From positions 1 to 15,981 of the forward strand of contig JANMDM010000106.1 of NCBI GenBank assembly GCA_031376305.1: a stretch of 15,981 nt of DNA, given 5' to 3'. The position numbers and the translations under genes are program-made. Below are positions 1-7,884 of the stretch, one piece after another (position 1 is the first letter of the stretch; every line of letters begins with the position of its first letter). The notes beneath the pieces are model-generated. The model was not told the DNA's origin. It made no database searches and worked only from the letters and a program-made list of their open reading frames with translations. The stretch comes from TMP-24 sp031376305 (GTDB lineage Bacteria; Pseudomonadota; Alphaproteobacteria; Rhodobacterales; Rhodobacteraceae).

Positions 1-53
1 TGTCTGCCCCCCGCACCCCCCGAGAGTATTTGTGCAAAGAAAAAGTATTGGAA
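1..53. other. Intergenic tail downstream of the holin gene with a C-rich motif
   Basis: This short stretch follows the holin stop codon (minus-strand sense) and runs off the left window edge. On the plus strand it reads as two C-runs (7-12 and 16-21), then GAGAGTATTTGTGC and a purine-rich AAAGAAAAAG. I see no ORF in it and no convincing hairpin with a T-run. From memory, motifs of the form C-run, GAGNNTATTT, purine-rich tail recur in Rhodobacteraceae intergenic regions; I cannot verify that here. Confidence 0.3.
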
Positions 54-545
54 TTATTGCTCGGTCAGACCGCGCAATTCCTCCAATGCCGGATTGGTTT
101 CTGGACGGGCGATTTGTGCGCCTGGTTGCCGGGGTTCGGCAGGCAGCGGGCGGGTGCGAAAATAATGCGCCTCGCGCGCACCGAAGTAGAAGCCGACGAT
201 GGCGGCCAGCAGCCACCAGAGCGGATCCGGCACATAGTTCAGACCCACCATGCGTTCGGCAAACTTGAGTGGGTCGATCATCGCGTAGACAAACAGACCC
301 AAGGTCCCCAAGGCCAGCATCGGGCGCGGCAGGCGGTTCAGGCCGTTGACAAAACGGTCAAAGCGGCCAGGGGCGGCGTATTGGAATTCGACGCCATGCT
401 CATCGAGGGCGGCCATGTAGGCTTCGTGGGCGATCTGCATTTTCTTGGTGGCGTTTGGCAAGAAGACCTCGGCCACGCCGGTCGCCGCCTGCCCCAGTGC
501 GGTGGTGGCAGCGGCCCCGCCGAAGACTTTGTCGATTATCCCCAT
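54..545 (-). CDS. Holin family protein (GTA-type, 3-TM holin family)
   Basis: This 163-residue protein resembles the 'holin of 3TMs' family used in gene-transfer-agent release. Two clear hydrophobic segments lie at about residues 75-92 and 108-122. A less hydrophobic Ala/Gly-rich N-terminal stretch (8-29) could be the third segment. The C-terminus is a Pro/Arg-rich soluble tail. It would form pores in the inner membrane so that the partner muramidase reaches the peptidoglycan. The ATG at 545 lies inside the end of the muramidase gene (10-nt overlap), so translation is probably coupled. In Rhodobacter capsulatus a comparable endolysin/holin pair lies away from the main GTA structural cluster and is needed for particle release. 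No capsid or tail genes are visible here. Family call confident; GTA role inferred. Confidence 0.82.
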   Translation of the reverse strand: MGIIDKVFGGAAATTALGQAATGVAEVFLPNATKKMQIAHEAYMAALDEHGVEFQYAAPGRFDRFVNGLNRLPRPMLALGTLGLFVYAMIDPLKFAERMVGLNYVPDPLWWLLAAIVGFYFGAREAHYFRTRPLPAEPRQPGAQIARPETNPALEELRGLTEQ

Positions 546-1147
546 GATGCGGTCCTTTGGCGATGCGCAGCGTCGGTCAGCCGAAAGCGCGGTGATAGGA
601 AACTTTCGGCGCGCAGGATCCAGCCGCCTTTGCCGCCAGCGCGGGTGCGGGCGAATTTTCGGCTTTGGGGGCGCTGATCCGCCAGGGCGTAGTAGTAGTT
701 GCGCCGCGCGATGGCATAGGCATCGGCAAACAACACAGGATCGGCGGCGGCGGCGGCATGGGCGGTGGCGATGGTGTGCGGGCCGACCGCGCCATCGGCG
801 GTCAGATCATGGCCCATGTCGATCAAGAGACGTTGCAGGATCTTGACCGCATTCGCCCCGGCATTGACATACATGTCGAAGATCTGCGGTTGCACCGCCT
901 CGGGCAGATCGGCGAGCCGCGGGCGGCGGAAGTAATACTCGACATAGAGCGCCACGGCCCGCTCGCGGGTCAGGGCGCGGACATCGGCGACATCGATGCG
1001 CCCGTCGCTGGTCATATCCAGCCCGAGACGCCGCAGCGTCGCCAGTGTTATCCCATATTTCGTCGCACCGCCCGGATCATCAGGATCATTCACATAGCCC
1101 CCCTCGCGGGCGACAATCTCGGCGGCAAGTTCGGTGACGCTTGGCAT
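536..1147 (-). CDS. Holin-associated N-acetylmuramidase (GH108 endolysin, GTA-type)
   Basis: This 203-residue protein has the GH108 N-terminal signature at residues 15-34 (EGGYVN, DPDDPGGATKYGIT), with E15 the expected catalytic glutamate. A second conserved block is FDMYVNAGANAV (90-101). A C-terminal peptidoglycan-binding_3-like segment includes LTADGAVGPHTI (115-126) and GGWILRAESF (174-183). There is no signal peptide, as expected for an endolysin exported through the holin encoded just downstream. It cleaves the glycan backbone of peptidoglycan during lysis. The ATG at 1147 is preceded by GGGGAGAGG, part of which lies in a hairpin (see separate entry). The gene starts 43 nt after the ccmE stop codon and may be co-transcribed with argC-ccmE. 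I found no CtrA-type TTAA-N7-TTAA site upstream; only one TTAA is present, overlapping the ccmE stop. Confidence 0.87.
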   Translation of the reverse strand: MPSVTELAAEIVAREGGYVNDPDDPGGATKYGITLATLRRLGLDMTSDGRIDVADVRALTRERAVALYVEYYFRRPRLADLPEAVQPQIFDMYVNAGANAVKILQRLLIDMGHDLTADGAVGPHTIATAHAAAAADPVLFADAYAIARRNYYYALADQRPQSRKFARTRAGGKGGWILRAESFLSPRFRLTDAAHRQRTASWG

Positions 1148-1153
1148 GGCCTC

Positions 1154-1172
1154 TCCCCGGAAATCTCGGGGA
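1154..1172 (-). promoter_or_regulatory. Hairpin overlapping the endolysin ribosome-binding site
   Basis: TCCCCG (1154-1159) and CGGGGA (1167-1172) form a perfect 6-bp inverted repeat with a 7-nt loop. In the minus-strand transcript the 3' arm (CGGGGA) contains the GGGGA part of the endolysin Shine-Dalgarno, 6 nt before the ATG. The hairpin could therefore limit endolysin translation. It has no T-run, so it is not a standard intrinsic terminator for ccmE. Confidence 0.45.
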
Positions 1173-1190
1173 AAGACTGCTCACAAAGGG

Positions 1191-1649
1191 TTAATTCGTT
1201 GCGGGGGCGGCGTTCGGATCAACGTAGGTACCTTGTTCCTTCAGGGCGTCGAGGACTTCTTTGGGCATGTATTTCTCATCATGCTTGGCCAGAATCTCGG
1301 TGGCGATGAAAGTATCACCCTGCATATGTCCGGTACCGATCATGCCCTGACCTTCGCCAAAAAGATCGGGCAATATCCCGGTAAAGCGGACCGCGACGGT
1401 GGCGTTGTTGTCGGTGACGCGGAAGGTGACGGTCTCACCCTGGCCCCGCATCAGGCTGCCTTTGACCACCAGCCCGCCAATGCGAAAGGTTTCGGCCGCG
1501 GGCGGCAGTTCGGCCAGGACCTGGGTGGGCGAGCGGAAAAAATTGATGCCGTCGCGCAGACCGTAGCCAATTAGGGCCGTCGCTGCGATCAGCGCCAGGG
1601 CGGCAATGACAATCACCTGAATACGGCGGGTTTTCTTGAGGGTTTTCAT
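1191..1649 (-). CDS. ccmE: Cytochrome c maturation protein CcmE (periplasmic heme chaperone)
   Basis: CcmE carries heme covalently on a histidine in the periplasm and passes it to the CcmFH ligase for c-type cytochrome assembly. The 152-residue product has a short basic N-terminus, one membrane anchor (about 11-29) and an OB-fold periplasmic domain. The diagnostic motif LAKHDEKYMP (120-129) contains the heme-binding His123 and nearby Tyr127, and the length is normal. The start at 1649 lies 7 nt past the argC stop; its Shine-Dalgarno (GAGGT) overlaps the end of argC, which supports an argC-ccmE operon. Other ccm genes are not in the window; if present nearby they would lie to the left of position 1, beyond the lysis pair. 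Confidence 0.95.
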   Translation of the reverse strand: MKTLKKTRRIQVIVIAALALIAATALIGYGLRDGINFFRSPTQVLAELPPAAETFRIGGLVVKGSLMRGQGETVTFRVTDNNATVAVRFTGILPDLFGEGQGMIGTGHMQGDTFIATEILAKHDEKYMPKEVLDALKEQGTYVDPNAAPATN

Positions 1650-1656
1650 CCGGACC

Positions 1657-2685
1657 TCATGGAAACACCGGCGCCAGCATCAACCCTGCGGTTTCCTCCA
1701 GCCCCAGCATCAGATTGGCATTCTGGATCGCCTGACCGGAGGAGCCCTTTGTCAAATTGTCCAACGCCGCGACGACGATGGCGCGTCCGGGAATGCGGTC
1801 GCCAACCACCCCGAGGTGCACATAGTTCGACCCGGCGATCGAGCGGGTCGAGGGCAGCTGCCCCATAGGCAGGACATGCAAAAACGGCTCGGGCGCGTAG
1901 CGGTTTTGCAGCGCCCTGTAGATCGCCACCGGGTCGCCTTTGACGTAGACGGTGGCCAGAATACCCCGGTTGAAGGGCATCAGATGCGGGGTGAACTGGA
2001 CCCGCACCGGGCGGCCTGCAACGCGGCTGAATTCCTGATCAAACTCACCCAGATGCCGGTGGGTGCCGCCCGCCGCATAGGGATGGGTGCCGCCGGACAG
2101 TTCTGCATGCAACAGGTTTTCTTTCAGCGACCGCCCCGCCCCCGACACCCCGGCTTTGAGGTCGAGAATAATCTCGTCAAGGTCAATCACTCCCGCTTCG
2201 ATCAACGGGCGCAGGGCAAACTGGCCGGTCGCGGCATTGCAGCCGGTGCCCGCGACCAACCGCGCCTTGGCAATTTCGGGGCGGTAAAATTCAGTCAGGC
2301 CATAGACGGCTTCTTTTTGCAAATCGACCGCCACATGGGGTTTGCCGTACCATTTCTCATAGTCAGCCGGATCGCGCAGACGGAAATCAGCCGACAGATC
2401 CACGATCTTTAAACTGCGCGGCAGGGCAGAAATGACGGCCTGACTGGTCGCATGCGGCAGGGCGCAAAAGGCGAGGTCGACGCTGGAAAAATCAATATCC
2501 TCGATCCTTGCCAGTCGCGGCAGATCGAGATGGGCGAGAAAGGGGAATACCTCTGCCATCGTCATACCGGCCTTGCGGTCCCCTGACAGCGCCGTAACCC
2601 GCATCGAGGGATGGGTGGCAATCAGGCGCACAAGTTCGGCGCCGGTGTAGCCGGACGCCCCGAGGATGGCGATTCGTTGGGTCAT
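1657..2685 (-). CDS. argC: N-acetyl-gamma-glutamyl-phosphate reductase
   Basis: ArgC makes N-acetylglutamate semialdehyde from N-acetylglutamyl phosphate with NADPH, in the third step of arginine synthesis. The 342-residue protein opens with the dinucleotide-binding loop LGASGYTGAEL (8-18). The catalytic Cys149 lies in GTGCNAATGQ, and conserved GVSGAGRSLKENLL and GGTHRH blocks follow. The text around the catalytic Cys (GCNAATG) differs from the GCYPT form familiar from enterobacterial ArgC and is somewhat closer to the GCNAT form I associate with ArgC/LysY relatives. I still call ArgC from overall similarity and length. The ATG at 2685 has GGAG 6 nt upstream, at the edge of a strong hairpin. 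The AT-rich stretch 2736-2770 probably holds the promoter, but I could not define its boxes. Confidence 0.93.
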   Translation of the reverse strand: MTQRIAILGASGYTGAELVRLIATHPSMRVTALSGDRKAGMTMAEVFPFLAHLDLPRLARIEDIDFSSVDLAFCALPHATSQAVISALPRSLKIVDLSADFRLRDPADYEKWYGKPHVAVDLQKEAVYGLTEFYRPEIAKARLVAGTGCNAATGQFALRPLIEAGVIDLDEIILDLKAGVSGAGRSLKENLLHAELSGGTHPYAAGGTHRHLGEFDQEFSRVAGRPVRVQFTPHLMPFNRGILATVYVKGDPVAIYRALQNRYAPEPFLHVLPMGQLPSTRSIAGSNYVHLGVVGDRIPGRAIVVAALDNLTKGSSGQAIQNANLMLGLEETAGLMLAPVFP

Positions 2686-2693
2686 TGCACTCT

Positions 2694-2712
2694 CCGATCC
2701 GTAGCGGATCGG
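2694..2712 (-). promoter_or_regulatory. Perfect 8-bp dyad at the argC ribosome-binding site
   Basis: CCGATCCG (2694-2701) and CGGATCGG (2705-2712) form a perfect dyad with a 3-nt centre. In the argC mRNA the stem ends two bases into the GGAG Shine-Dalgarno, with the ATG 6 nt beyond that. It may act as an RNA hairpin limiting ribosome access, or as a 19-bp DNA operator. There is no T-run, so it is not a terminator. Confidence 0.5.
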
Positions 2713-2824
2713 TGATGCGCGAGGAACCGCAGGGTTTCAATTAAATTTTCTCGCGATGCCCAAAATTGATTACGGCATTTATCCGGCCGTCCGGGGCAGC
2801 GCCGCGACGCCGCCGCGCAGTCTT

Positions 2825-3481
2825 TCAGTTTTCGGCGGTGCCCGCGCGGCCTCCGTGTCGCCGGCGCAGCCTGGTCAGCATGAAAAGCGTCAGAATGCCG
2901 GACAAAAGCAGGGCACTTGCCGCTGGCAGTGGCACCGCCGCAGGTGTCGGCGGAATAGTTGCCCCAATGTTGATCCTTTTGAGGGTAATTCGCTGCGCGA
3001 AACTGGGGGCCAGGGCGCTTTTGGGGGGCAAAATATCAACCTTGAACTGCAATCCGCCACCCGCAGTCACATGCACCGAAATCGCGAGGGTTTCGCGCGG
3101 ATGCCATTGGCGGGAGAAAACTTCGTTCAGACGGGACTCGTTCCAGCGCCACTTATAGGGTGAGGTGCTGCACAATGTTTTGCCACCCCGTGCGAAGGCA
3201 ACCGATGCGCCCCTGGCGACACTTACACTCAGGCTTACTTGTCTTGGCGCCGGCTGCAGCGGCGGAAGTGTCAGGGTGTGTTGGCTTTTCACTGGGGCCA
3301 CGCCGACAAGCCCGGCAAGCCCAATGCTGATCGGAGCTACCCGCCACCAGTTTTCCGCACCCTTCAGCTTGATGACTGCCGGATCTTGCACGGTCATCGA
3401 CAAGGCTGCGCCGGCCACACCAAAGGCAATCGCCCCGGCGAAGGCAAAGAGTCGTGCCCGAATGAGGCCGATCCAGAGCAT
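2825..3481 (-). CDS. Exported protein with a VPLPA-CTERM-like sorting signal, function unknown
   Basis: I do not recognise the body of this protein (218 residues from the ATG at 3481; a TTG at 3499 would add six). It starts with a basic, hydrophobic signal-peptide-like segment ending near AGAALS (about residue 28). A second mildly hydrophobic stretch (49-64) and a mainly polar, probably beta-rich body follow. The C-terminus is a tripartite sorting signal: VPLPA (183-187), a hydrophobic segment (188-203), then the basic cluster RLRRRH. This matches the PEP-CTERM-like VPLPA-CTERM signal of Rhodobacteraceae, which I recall as processed by a dedicated exosortase. The tail after the basic cluster (GGRAGTAEN) is longer than usual. 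The start is uncertain because no good Shine-Dalgarno precedes either codon. It would be anchored in or released from the cell envelope. Confidence 0.7.
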   Translation of the reverse strand: MLWIGLIRARLFAFAGAIAFGVAGAALSMTVQDPAVIKLKGAENWWRVAPISIGLAGLVGVAPVKSQHTLTLPPLQPAPRQVSLSVSVARGASVAFARGGKTLCSTSPYKWRWNESRLNEVFSRQWHPRETLAISVHVTAGGGLQFKVDILPPKSALAPSFAQRITLKRINIGATIPPTPAAVPLPAASALLLSGILTLFMLTRLRRRHGGRAGTAEN

Positions 3482-3565
3482 TCCTTGTGATACCTGCAAC
3501 AGAGTCTACTAAGCGCGGCTACGCCAAAATATTGTCTGCAGGATGGCAAATGTTTGGAAAGCTGT

Positions 3566-4378
3566 TCAGGCCGCCTCGAAAGTGATTTTACGCCGCAAAA
3601 ATTGCGTGGCCTTGTTGGAAACATTGGCCGGATCGCCAGTGGTCAGGAACTTTGACACCGGACCAGGCCCCAAAAACTCGGGGCGGCGCTGGAGGTAATC
3701 CTTGAGGCTGGCTGCCACCAGTGCTGGCTGGGACAAGACCCGCACATTGGGGCCAAGCGCTTCTGTAAAAGCCTTTTCCATCAAGGGGTAATGGGTGCAT
3801 CCAAGGATCGCGGCCTCTGGTTTTGGCATCCGCCGCTTCAAAGCTTCGACATGGCTGCGCACCAGCGCTTCGGCCAACATTTCGTCACCTTGTTCAATCG
3901 CGTCCACCACGCCACCACAGGGCTGCGCCTCGACATCAACGCCAATGGCGCGGAAGGCAAGCTCCCGCTGAAAGGCGCGGCTGGCCACCGTGGCAGGGGT
4001 GGCAAACAAGGCAACGTGTTTCACCGCAACCTCTCGGGGTGACGAATTGTCGCCCCATTGACGTTCGGTCAGCGACTCGATCACCGGCACCAAAACCCCC
4101 AAAACCCGCTTGTCGGACGGCACCCAGGTTTCCTGCATGCGCTTCAGCGCCGCCGCAGACGCGGTATTGCAGGCCAAGACCACCAGATCGCATCCCTCGG
4201 CCCAAAGCCGTACTACCCCGGCGCAGGTCAGATCAAAGATTTCCTCGGCGCTGCGCACCCCGTAAGGTGTGTGGGCGTTGTCGCCATAATAAACAAAGGG
4301 CACCTCGGGCATGGCTTTGGCCACCGCCTCGTAGATGGTCAAGCCACCCAGACCGGAATCAAATATCCCAACTGCCAT
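3566..4378 (-). CDS. murI: Glutamate racemase
   Basis: MurI interconverts L- and D-glutamate to supply D-Glu for the peptidoglycan stem peptide. The 270-residue product carries the family motifs: GIFDSGLGGL near the N-terminus (Asp7, Ser8), YGDNAHTPYG (31-40), the first catalytic cysteine Cys70 in LACNTASA, and the second, Cys194, in LGCTHYPL with His196. I chose the ATG at 4378 because GGAGG sits 5 nt upstream and the protein then begins right at the conserved MAVGIFDSG. A TTG at 4420 in the same frame has no such support. A small hairpin (CGCTG/CAGCG, 4413-4425) lies in the 71-nt gap after iorAB and may or may not separate transcription. Confidence 0.94.
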   Translation of the reverse strand: MAVGIFDSGLGGLTIYEAVAKAMPEVPFVYYGDNAHTPYGVRSAEEIFDLTCAGVVRLWAEGCDLVVLACNTASAAALKRMQETWVPSDKRVLGVLVPVIESLTERQWGDNSSPREVAVKHVALFATPATVASRAFQRELAFRAIGVDVEAQPCGGVVDAIEQGDEMLAEALVRSHVEALKRRMPKPEAAILGCTHYPLMEKAFTEALGPNVRVLSQPALVAASLKDYLQRRPEFLGPGPVSKFLTTGDPANVSNKATQFLRRKITFEAA

Positions 4379-4449
4379 CGTCGCCTCCGGTTGCGCTATT
4401 GTTCCGCTGATACGCTGCAACAGCGCAGAAATCTACGGGTCCGTTGCGC

Positions 4450-7400
4450 CTATTCCGCAGCCTGCGCCAAAGGCGTGCCCCCTGACCGGATTGCCGCCAA
4501 AAGTTCTGTCCGGCGTTTCGCTACCTTGACCATAGCGGCTTCCTTCACCAAGCCAAAACCCCGAATATCCTGCGGCAGCAACGCCAGGGCCTTGGCCGCC
4601 GCAAAGGTTGCGGGGGTCAGATGTGGCAAAATCTCGGCCATATCCGCCTCATATTCGGTGATCAGCGCCCGTTCTGCACGACGTTCTTTGGATCGCCCGA
4701 ACGGATCGAACGCCGTGCCGCGCAGGCCTTTCAGACTGGCAAGCAGCCGGAACAGCGGCACAATCCAGACGCCAAATTCGCGTTTCTTCGGGCGGCCATC
4801 GGCCCCCAGGCCGCTTAACATCGGCGGCGCGAGGTGGAAGGACAGCTTCAGATCACCGTCGAATTCCGCCCGCGCCTTGTCAGCGCTGGTCAAATGCAGG
4901 CGGGCGACTTCATATTCGTCCTTATAGGCCAGAAGCTTGTGATAGCCCAAAGCGACGGCTTCGCGCAGATCAACAGGGGCTGAGGCGACCATCCGCTGGA
5001 AGCGTTGAGCATAATCCAGGTTTTGATAGGCCACCAAATGTCGAGCGCGAAAGTCGATTTTATCTTGCAAAGATAATGCTATTGCGGATTTTTCCTCAAG
5101 TAGATCGGCAACATCGGCCGGGGCGGACGCCGCCCAACGGCCAATCTCAAAGGCCGCAAGGTTGCCCTTGACCGACGCGCCATTCATCGTAACCGCTTGG
5201 CGGATCGCCGGTGCCGTCAGCGGCAAAAGCCCCCGCTGCCAGGCGGCCCCCAACACGATCATGTTGGAATAGATGGAATCGCCCAGCAGCTTGACGGCAA
5301 GACGCGAGGCATCGAAGAAGCTGACCCGATCCCGCAATCGCGCCTCAAGCGACAACCGCAGGCGGTCGGCAGGCAAGTGGAAATCGCGGTTCTTGGTAAA
5401 TTCACCGGTGATAATTTCATGGGCGTTTACCACGGCCCCGGTGCGCCCGGTGGTCATCAACCCAAGGGTACGCGCCCCGGCAGTTACGACAAGATCGCCG
5501 CCAATAACGCAGTCCGCTTCGCCGGTGGCCACACGAATAGCAGTGATATCGCCGGGTTTGTCCGCAATCCGCAGATGGATATGAACCGCGCCACCTTTTT
5601 GCGCGAGGCCGGCCATTTCCATCATCCCGGCCCCCTTGCCGTCCAGATGTGCAGCCATCGCCAGCACCGCACCGACAGTCACAACACCGGTGCCGCCAAC
5701 CCCGGTCAGCACCGTGTTATGGGTGCCGTCGATCACCGGCAGCATAGGCTCCGGCAACTCAGGCAAGGTGAAATCCGCCGTCGCCGTCTTGCGCAGCTTG
5801 GCCCCGGAAACCGTGACAAAAGATGGGCAAAAGCCCTTGAGGCAGGAAAAATCCTTGTTGCAAGATGACTGGTCAATGGCCCGCTTGCGGCCCAGCTCGG
5901 TTTCCACCGGCACGATCGAGACGCAGTTCGACTGCACCCCGCAATCGCCGCAGCCTTCGCAGACATCGGTGTTGATGAAAACCCGGCGGTCGGGGTCAGG
6001 GAAGGCGCCTTTCTTGCGGCGACGGCGCTTTTCGGCGGCACAGGTCTGCACATAAACTATCGCCGACACACCACTGATTTGGCTGAATTTCTCCTGCACC
6101 TGCATCAGCTCCTCGCGCTCATGCACTTCGATCCCTTTCGGGAAGGCCGCCAGGTCGACATCTTCTTTGGCATCATAGACCATGGCGATGTGACTGACGC
6201 CCATCGCCTGAATTTCACGCACGATCTGCTGGGCGGTCAGGCCACCTTCGTTCGGCTGGCCGCCGGTCATCGCCACCGCATCGTTGAACAGGATCTTGTA
6301 GGTAATGGTGGTGCCCGCCGCCAAGGCCGCGCGGATCGCCAATGAGCCGGAATGGTTATAGGTGCCGTCGCCAAGGTTCTGGAACACATGCGGGCGGGTC
6401 GAAAAGGGCGCTTCGCCAACCCAGTTTGCGCCTTCGCCGCCCATCTGGGTGAAGCCGGTGGTTTCGCGGTCCATCCACTGCACCATGTAGTGGCAGCCGA
6501 TCCCGGCATAGGCGCGGCTGCCCTCGGGCAGTTTGGTCGAGGAATTATGCGGGCAACCCGAACAAAACCAAGGCTTCCGGACCGCAATCTCGGGCGCATT
6601 GTCATTGCGACGCGCCGCTTCCAATGTCGCCAGTCCGGTCTTGACGCCTTCGGTGCCGCGCCCTTCCTCGATCAAAATACCGCCGATTTTTTCCGCAATC
6701 ATCACCGGGTCAAGGGCATAGCGGGTCGGAAAAAGCTCCTCATCCGTGCCGCCTTTTTTCCAGCCATAGACACGCCTGCCCCGGCGGTCGTCAAAGATCG
6801 ACTCCTTGACCTGCACCTCGATCAGCTTGCGTTTTTCCTCGACCACCACGATCAGTTCCAGCCCTTCGGCCCAATCGTGAAAGCTTTTCATATCCAGCGG
6901 GAATACCTGCCCGATCTTGTAGGTGGTGATCCCCAGCCGTTCGGCCTCGGCTGCATCAATGCCCAAAAGATCCAGCGCATGGCACAAATCCAGCCAGTTT
7001 TTCCCGGCAGCAACAAAGCCGATCTTGGCCCCGGTCCGGCCCCAGACCCGGCGGTCAATACCATTGGCGCGGGCAAAGGCTTCGGCGGCGAAGCGTTTGT
7101 AGTCGATCATCCGGGCTTCCTGCGCCACCGGCGTATCGCCCAGACGAATGCTCAGCCCGCCTTCCGGCAGCGGAAAGTCCGGGGTCACAAAAGCTTGCCG
7201 GAAGGGATCGCCATCAACCACCGATGTCGCCTCGACGGTATCTTTCATGGTCTTAAGGCCCACCCAGACCCCGGCATAGCGGCTCAGCGCCCAGGCGTAG
7301 ACACCGTAGTCCAAAATCTCCTGCACACCCGCCGGGCTGACCACCGGCATATAGGCATCTACCATCGCCCAGTCAGACTGGTGCAGCACGGTCGAGCTTT

Positions 7401-7851
7401 CTCCGGTGTGGTCATCGCCCATCGCCATCACCACGCCGCCATAAGGCGCGGTGCCCGACATATTCGCGTGGCGCATCACGTCACCGGATCGGTCAACCCC
7501 CGGCCCTTTGCCATACCAAAGCGCGAACACGCCGTCGTATTTCCCCTCGCCGCGCAGTTCCGCTTGTTGCGTGCCCCAGATCGCGGTGGCGGCAAGGTCT
7601 TCGTTCAGCCCAGGCTGAAACCGGATGTCGTTCGCCTCCAGCAACGGCTTTTCCCGCGTCATCTGCTGATCGACCCCGCCCAGCGGCGAGCCACGATAGC
7701 CCGAGACATATCCAGCCGTATTCAGCCCCGCCGCTCGGTCCCGCGTCTTTTGCATCAACATCAGCCTGACAAGGGCTTGCGTGCCATTCAGCAGAACCGG
7801 CGATTTCGTAAGATCGAAACGATCTTTCAGGCTGATATCTTGCCGGCTCAT
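4450..7851 (-). CDS. Fused indolepyruvate ferredoxin oxidoreductase
   Basis: This 1133-residue cytoplasmic enzyme oxidatively decarboxylates aryl pyruvates such as indolepyruvate to aryl-acetyl-CoA, passing electrons to ferredoxin. The N-terminal two thirds are IorA-like: a pyrimidine-binding region with GYRGSPLGGVD (51-61), CSGCPH (430-435), and a TPP/Mg site with GDGTYNHSG (494-502) and ND (523-524). A ferredoxin-like cysteine cluster follows (CEGCGDC from 631, further Cys at about 664-675). An IorB/gamma domain starts at GVGGTGVV (717), and a long C-terminal extension ends the chain. I chose the ATG at 7851 because AGGGAG lies about 6 nt upstream; the TTG at 7896 falls inside the promoter. 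It is divergent from a LysR-type gene across a dyad-rich spacer. True substrate preference cannot be read from sequence. Confidence 0.92.
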   Translation of the reverse strand: MSRQDISLKDRFDLTKSPVLLNGTQALVRLMLMQKTRDRAAGLNTAGYVSGYRGSPLGGVDQQMTREKPLLEANDIRFQPGLNEDLAATAIWGTQQAELRGEGKYDGVFALWYGKGPGVDRSGDVMRHANMSGTAPYGGVVMAMGDDHTGESSTVLHQSDWAMVDAYMPVVSPAGVQEILDYGVYAWALSRYAGVWVGLKTMKDTVEATSVVDGDPFRQAFVTPDFPLPEGGLSIRLGDTPVAQEARMIDYKRFAAEAFARANGIDRRVWGRTGAKIGFVAAGKNWLDLCHALDLLGIDAAEAERLGITTYKIGQVFPLDMKSFHDWAEGLELIVVVEEKRKLIEVQVKESIFDDRRGRRVYGWKKGGTDEELFPTRYALDPVMIAEKIGGILIEEGRGTEGVKTGLATLEAARRNDNAPEIAVRKPWFCSGCPHNSSTKLPEGSRAYAGIGCHYMVQWMDRETTGFTQMGGEGANWVGEAPFSTRPHVFQNLGDGTYNHSGSLAIRAALAAGTTITYKILFNDAVAMTGGQPNEGGLTAQQIVREIQAMGVSHIAMVYDAKEDVDLAAFPKGIEVHEREELMQVQEKFSQISGVSAIVYVQTCAAEKRRRRKKGAFPDPDRRVFINTDVCEGCGDCGVQSNCVSIVPVETELGRKRAIDQSSCNKDFSCLKGFCPSFVTVSGAKLRKTATADFTLPELPEPMLPVIDGTHNTVLTGVGGTGVVTVGAVLAMAAHLDGKGAGMMEMAGLAQKGGAVHIHLRIADKPGDITAIRVATGEADCVIGGDLVVTAGARTLGLMTTGRTGAVVNAHEIITGEFTKNRDFHLPADRLRLSLEARLRDRVSFFDASRLAVKLLGDSIYSNMIVLGAAWQRGLLPLTAPAIRQAVTMNGASVKGNLAAFEIGRWAASAPADVADLLEEKSAIALSLQDKIDFRARHLVAYQNLDYAQRFQRMVASAPVDLREAVALGYHKLLAYKDEYEVARLHLTSADKARAEFDGDLKLSFHLAPPMLSGLGADGRPKKREFGVWIVPLFRLLASLKGLRGTAFDPFGRSKERRAERALITEYEADMAEILPHLTPATFAAAKALALLPQDIRGFGLVKEAAMVKVAKRRTELLAAIRSGGTPLAQAAE

Positions 7852-7884
7852 GGTGTTCTCCCTGACGATCATGCGACCAAGGTC

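Noticed and set aside
1148..1205. CtrA-type operator upstream of the endolysin gene
   Set aside because: Only one TTAA (1191-1194) is present; there is no second TTAA at 7-nt spacing on either side.
1636..2412. 258-codon plus-strand frame opposite argC
   Set aside because: It is antisense to argC, has no known motif and a composition typical of a shadow frame.
4413..4425. Terminator between iorAB and murI
   Set aside because: The stem is only 5 bp and no T-run follows on the minus strand.
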